The translations under genes and the position numbers were made by a program. Positions 6,659-9,587 of a DNA stretch of 9,587 nt are shown piece after piece (position 1 is the stretch's first letter; each line of letters starts with the position of its first letter). Source of the stretch: Eubacterium sp. (GTDB lineage: Bacteria; Bacillota; Clostridia; Peptostreptococcales; Anaerovoracaceae); the NCBI GenBank assembly GCA_017419895.1, contig JAFOKI010000139.1:1-9587 (forward strand), read 5' to 3'. The notes under the pieces were generated by a model. It was not told where the DNA came from. It worked only from the letters and a program-made list of their open reading frames with translations, and did not search any database.

Positions 6659-7991
6659 CTTGATTATCGACCTCGTTTCCCAAAAGATCATAATCGAACG
6701 TATCGACTATCTTAACTTTTACTATATCCCCTTTAACATGCGGTTTAAGCGGGGTGAATATGACCGAATCATCGATTTCCGGAGCGTCATACCGTGTCCG
6801 TCCCACACACGAAACACCGTCCTCGTCCATTCCGTCGACAATCACGTCCATTACATTGCCGGTGAACCTTTCATTGAGTTCTCTCGATATTTCCATCTGA
6901 AGGAGCATCAGTCTGTCAAGCCGCTCCTCCGCCGTTTCCGGATCAATCTGATCCTCCATAAGCGCTGCCGCAGTCCCCTCTTCCTTTGAGTAACGGAACG
7001 CGCCGAGTCTTTCAAAACGAGCTTCTTCCACCAGTTCAAGAAGTTCATCCATATCTTCTTCCGTCTCACCGGGGAATCCGACTATCATAGTCGTACGGAT
7101 GGCAATATCAGGCATCGCATTTCTGAGTTTCGCGACAGTCTCACGGATCGTGGAAGCCCTGGATCTCCTGTTCATTCGCCTTAAGATATTATCACTGGCA
7201 TGCTGCAGAGGTATATCGATGTAGTGGCAAATTTTCGGTTCTGACGCCATAACTTCGATCAATTCATCAGAAATGTTGTCGTCATAGCAGTACATTATGC
7301 GGATCCATTCGATCCCGTTAATCCTACAAAGCTTTTTCAAGAGCTCAGGAAGTTTCCGTTCTCCATAAAGGTCTATCCCGTAGTATCCGGTGTCTTCAGC
7401 AATCAACACGAGTTCTTTGCAGCCGTGTGCAGCGAGGTTCTCCGCTTCTTTTACTATTGATTCTTCAGTACGGCTTCTGTAAGGACCCCTTATCGAAGGA
7501 ATCGCGCAATATGAGCAGGCTTTGTTGCAGCCTTCCGCAATTCTCAGATACGCAGTGTACGGTTCATCAGGAACCTTTCTGTTTTCGCTCTGTCTTTCGA
7601 ATGTTCCTGCAACGCAGCCATCGGTAGCAATAAATGATTTATCGTCAACAACTAGAGAATTTAGCAGTTCAGGAAGTCTTTCATAGTCATTTACGCCAAC
7701 AAATGCATCGATTTCAGGCATTTCATCAGCAAGTTCTGCCGCGTAACGCTGAACCAGACATCCACTCGCAACAAGCTTCTTGCCTTGCTCCCTGTAAGAA
7801 GACATTTCGATTATCTCGGATATAGATTCACGTTTTGCATCCTCGATAAAACCGCAGGTATTAACGATTATGACGTCTGCATCCTCAGGGCCTGCTGCAA
7901 TACTGTGTCCCGCGGACTCAAGTATCCCCTTGGCTATATCGGAATCATTTTGATTTTTCGGACATCCAAGCGTGTCGATGAAAACTCTCAT
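6642..7991 (-). CDS. rimO: Ribosomal protein S12 methylthiotransferase RimO
   Basis: A 449-residue radical SAM methylthiotransferase that adds a methylthio group to a conserved aspartate of ribosomal protein S12. The N-terminal UPF0004 domain has the three cluster cysteines C10 (DTLGCPKN), C46 (NTCGF) and C78 (SGCLVQRY). The radical SAM motif is CNKACSYC (C155, C159, C162). A C-terminal TRAM domain spans about 375-435 and includes GRTRYDAPEID (397-407). The TLGCPKN and DAPEID motifs favour RimO over MiaB or MtaB. I chose ATG 7989-7991 because MRVFIDTLGCPKN is the normal start. It lies four bases after the ftsK stop and has only a distant GAGG, so it is probably coupled to ftsK. The frame is open for 22 further codons, but those lie inside ftsK. 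Confidence 0.96.
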   Translation of the reverse strand: MRVFIDTLGCPKNQNDSDIAKGILESAGHSIAAGPEDADVIIVNTCGFIEDAKRESISEIIEMSSYREQGKKLVASGCLVQRYAAELADEMPEIDAFVGVNDYERLPELLNSLVVDDKSFIATDGCVAGTFERQSENRKVPDEPYTAYLRIAEGCNKACSYCAIPSIRGPYRSRTEESIVKEAENLAAHGCKELVLIAEDTGYYGIDLYGERKLPELLKKLCRINGIEWIRIMYCYDDNISDELIEVMASEPKICHYIDIPLQHASDNILRRMNRRSRASTIRETVAKLRNAMPDIAIRTTMIVGFPGETEEDMDELLELVEEARFERLGAFRYSKEEGTAAALMEDQIDPETAEERLDRLMLLQMEISRELNERFTGNVMDVIVDGMDEDGVSCVGRTRYDAPEIDDSVIFTPLKPHVKGDIVKVKIVDTFDYDLLGNEVDNQDESAQ

Positions 7992-7995
7992 ATTC

Positions 7996-9587
7996 TTATT
8001 CGTCCTCGTCCCTAAGTCCAAGAAAATCATCTGCCGCGCTTGTTCCTTCATAGTCATATCCGAACGACATGGTATCGCGGTGATCGAGTATGGATGAAAA
8101 CTGCGATGTTCCCATCGGTATCACCCGTTTTGAAAGATCGCCGTATGATGTATCAGGACCTGCATCCGGAACCGCTGGAACATCCGGTTCTGTTTCTGTT
8201 TCGACGGCTTCTGGGAATATATCTTCTTTTGTTACAACTGAATCGTCGTCATATTCTTCCTGATATGCAATATCATCGAGATTCGGCAGATCTACAGTCT
8301 TAGTGATACCTTTGTATTCATCCATGGTCATAAGGACCTGACGCGGTCTGGCGCCGTCAGGCGGGCCTACGATACCGCGTTTTTCCATCTCGTCGATGAG
8401 GTTGGCTGCACGGTTGTAGCCTATCCTGAACTGACGCTGCAGCATGGATGTGGAGGCTTTCTCTTTTTCAATTACGAATTCGATGGCGTCCTTCAGGAAT
8501 TCATCTGCACTTTCATCCATTTCCATGGATTCACCGTTCTGACCTTTTTCGATTTTACTGGTTGCCTCTTCTGAATACTCAGCTTTTCCCTGAGCCTTGA
8601 CATATTCTATCAGGCCGTTCACTTCCGAATCATCAATAAACGCACCTTGGACTCGGTACGGTTTGTTAGCTCCGAGAGGATAGAAAAGCATATCACCGTC
8701 TCCAAGAAGTTTCTCGGCTCCGGCCATGTCGATTATGGTTTTTGAGTCGACAAACGTCGGTACTTTGAACGCTATTCTCGAAGGTATATTCGCCTTGATC
8801 AAACCGGTTATAACATTTACTGTAGGCCTTTGGGTCGCCACGATTAGGTGCATCCCGGCCGCTCGCGCAAGCTGGGCAAGTCTTACAATGGACTCTTCGA
8901 CCTGTTTTTTGGCGGCGATCATGAGATCGGCAAGCTCATCTATGATAATGACGATCTGCGGCATTACAAGATCCGATTCGCCGTTCTCGCGCATCAGCGC
9001 GTTATAGCCCTGGATATTTCTTACACCGAGTTCAGCGAAGGCTTTGTACCTGTTTGTCATCTCTACAACAGCCCAGGAAAGAGCGGCTGCCGCTTTTGCC
9101 TCATCCTGAACAACAGGTGTGAGAAGATGCGGTATATCCTTGTAATTCCCGAACTCTACCTTCTTGGGGTCTATAAGTATCAGCTTGACCTCGTCGGGAT
9201 CCGCTTTATAGAGAAAACTCGTGATTATGCAGTTCATGCACACGCTTTTTCCCGATCCGGTCGTACCGGCGATAAGAAGATGCGGCATTTTGTTGAGATC
9301 GGCAATTATCGGTTTTCCGGCGATGTCTTTTCCGATGGCAAACGTTATCTTGGACTTAGCGTTCCTGAAATCATCGGAACCGATGACTTCACTGATCCTT
9401 ACAATGTGACTCTTGTCGTTGTTTACTTCGATACCGACAGCTGCTTTACCGGGAATTGGAGCCTCTATCCTTATACTCTTAGCCTTTAGGTTGAGCGCTA
9501 TGTCATTTTCAAGGTTCTTGATGCTGGCTACCTTAACGCCTACTTCGGGCTGTATCTCATATCGTGTAATAGAAGGTCCCTGCTTAA
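7996..9587 (-). CDS. ftsK: FtsK/SpoIIIE DNA translocase, C-terminal part (5' end missing)
   Basis: The frame enters from the right edge and gives 529 visible residues; the membrane-spanning N-terminus lies outside. FtsK/SpoIIIE pumps chromosomal DNA across the division or sporulation septum. The visible part starts in the motor alpha domain (GPSITRYEIQPEVGVKV, then RIEAPIPGKAAVGIEV). The RecA-like motor follows, with Walker A GTTGSGKS (visible 107-114) and Walker B IVIIIDELADLM (211-222), then TQRPTVNVITG (251-261). The DNA-reading gamma winged helix is at about 375-419 (STSMLQRQFRIGYNRAANL, GPPDGARPRQVL). About 110 more residues follow, acidic and low in complexity, ending GLRDEDE. Most relatives end soon after the gamma domain. 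I cannot tell FtsK from SpoIIIE with this part alone. Confidence 0.96.
   Translation of the reverse strand, partial: KQGPSITRYEIQPEVGVKVASIKNLENDIALNLKAKSIRIEAPIPGKAAVGIEVNNDKSHIVRISEVIGSDDFRNAKSKITFAIGKDIAGKPIIADLNKMPHLLIAGTTGSGKSVCMNCIITSFLYKADPDEVKLILIDPKKVEFGNYKDIPHLLTPVVQDEAKAAAALSWAVVEMTNRYKAFAELGVRNIQGYNALMRENGESDLVMPQIVIIIDELADLMIAAKKQVEESIVRLAQLARAAGMHLIVATQRPTVNVITGLIKANIPSRIAFKVPTFVDSKTIIDMAGAEKLLGDGDMLFYPLGANKPYRVQGAFIDDSEVNGLIEYVKAQGKAEYSEEATSKIEKGQNGESMEMDESADEFLKDAIEFVIEKEKASTSMLQRQFRIGYNRAANLIDEMEKRGIVGPPDGARPRQVLMTMDEYKGITKTVDLPNLDDIAYQEEYDDDSVVTKEDIFPEAVETETEPDVPAVPDAGPDTSYGDLSKRVIPMGTSQFSSILDHRDTMSFGYDYEGTSAADDFLGLRDEDE

Noticed and set aside
7992..8057. Upstream rimO start giving 22 extra residues
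   Set aside because: The extension lies inside ftsK, and the family begins at MRVFIDTLGCPKN.
8848..9489. A 213-codon plus-strand open frame opposite ftsK
   Set aside because: It lies opposite the conserved FtsK motor, has no recognisable domain or ribosome binding site, and follows from codon bias on the other strand.
1..9587. CRISPR array, insertion sequence, tRNA, toxin-antitoxin or defence genes
   Set aside because: I saw no repeat-spacer pattern, transposase motif, cloverleaf or defence-family motif. Nearly all the DNA is accounted for by conserved housekeeping genes.

Overview
The window is a chromosomal housekeeping region with every recognisable gene on the minus strand. It looks like a Gram-positive anaerobe of the class Clostridia (Bacillota). 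The reasons are the ftsK-rimO-pgsA-cinA-recA order, strong GGAGG ribosome binding sites, a Gram-positive type LexA box before recA, and a TIGR03960-type radical SAM gene next to the rplU-rpmA-obgE cluster. I cannot name a genus from sequence alone. I see no mobile element, CRISPR array, rRNA or tRNA, and no gene-free stretch longer than 300 bases.

In transcription order (right to left) the first block is ftsK (3' part only), rimO, pgsA and cinA. These genes are packed with 4- to 17-base gaps or overlaps and look like one operon. They cover chromosome translocation, ribosomal protein S12 modification, phosphatidylglycerol synthesis, and a CinA protein with an NMN-deamidase-type domain. recA follows, with a LexA operator and two promoter candidates between it and cinA.

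The second block is rplU (L21) and rpmA (L27), with their own near-consensus promoter and an intrinsic terminator after rpmA. Next come obgE, with a candidate promoter of its own, and a long open frame that overlaps the end of obgE and runs off the left edge.

The region is mostly ordinary, but several details stand out. (1) The last gene is one continuous reading frame that joins an HD-family phosphohydrolase domain directly to the start of a TIGR03960-type B12/radical SAM protein, with possible internal start codons at the junction. (2) L27 lacks the N-terminal extension that Prp normally cleaves in Bacillota, and the prp (ysxB) gene is missing from its usual place between rplU and rpmA. (3) L21 carries an A/E/P-rich linker and a small helical C-terminal domain. 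(4) The rplU promoter is nested inside what looks like the recA terminator: one stem arm fills the -35/-10 spacer and the start point lies in the loop. (5) FtsK has a long acidic tail after its gamma domain. I found no clear new defence or mobile system. The strongest candidate for something undescribed is the HD-radical SAM fusion.
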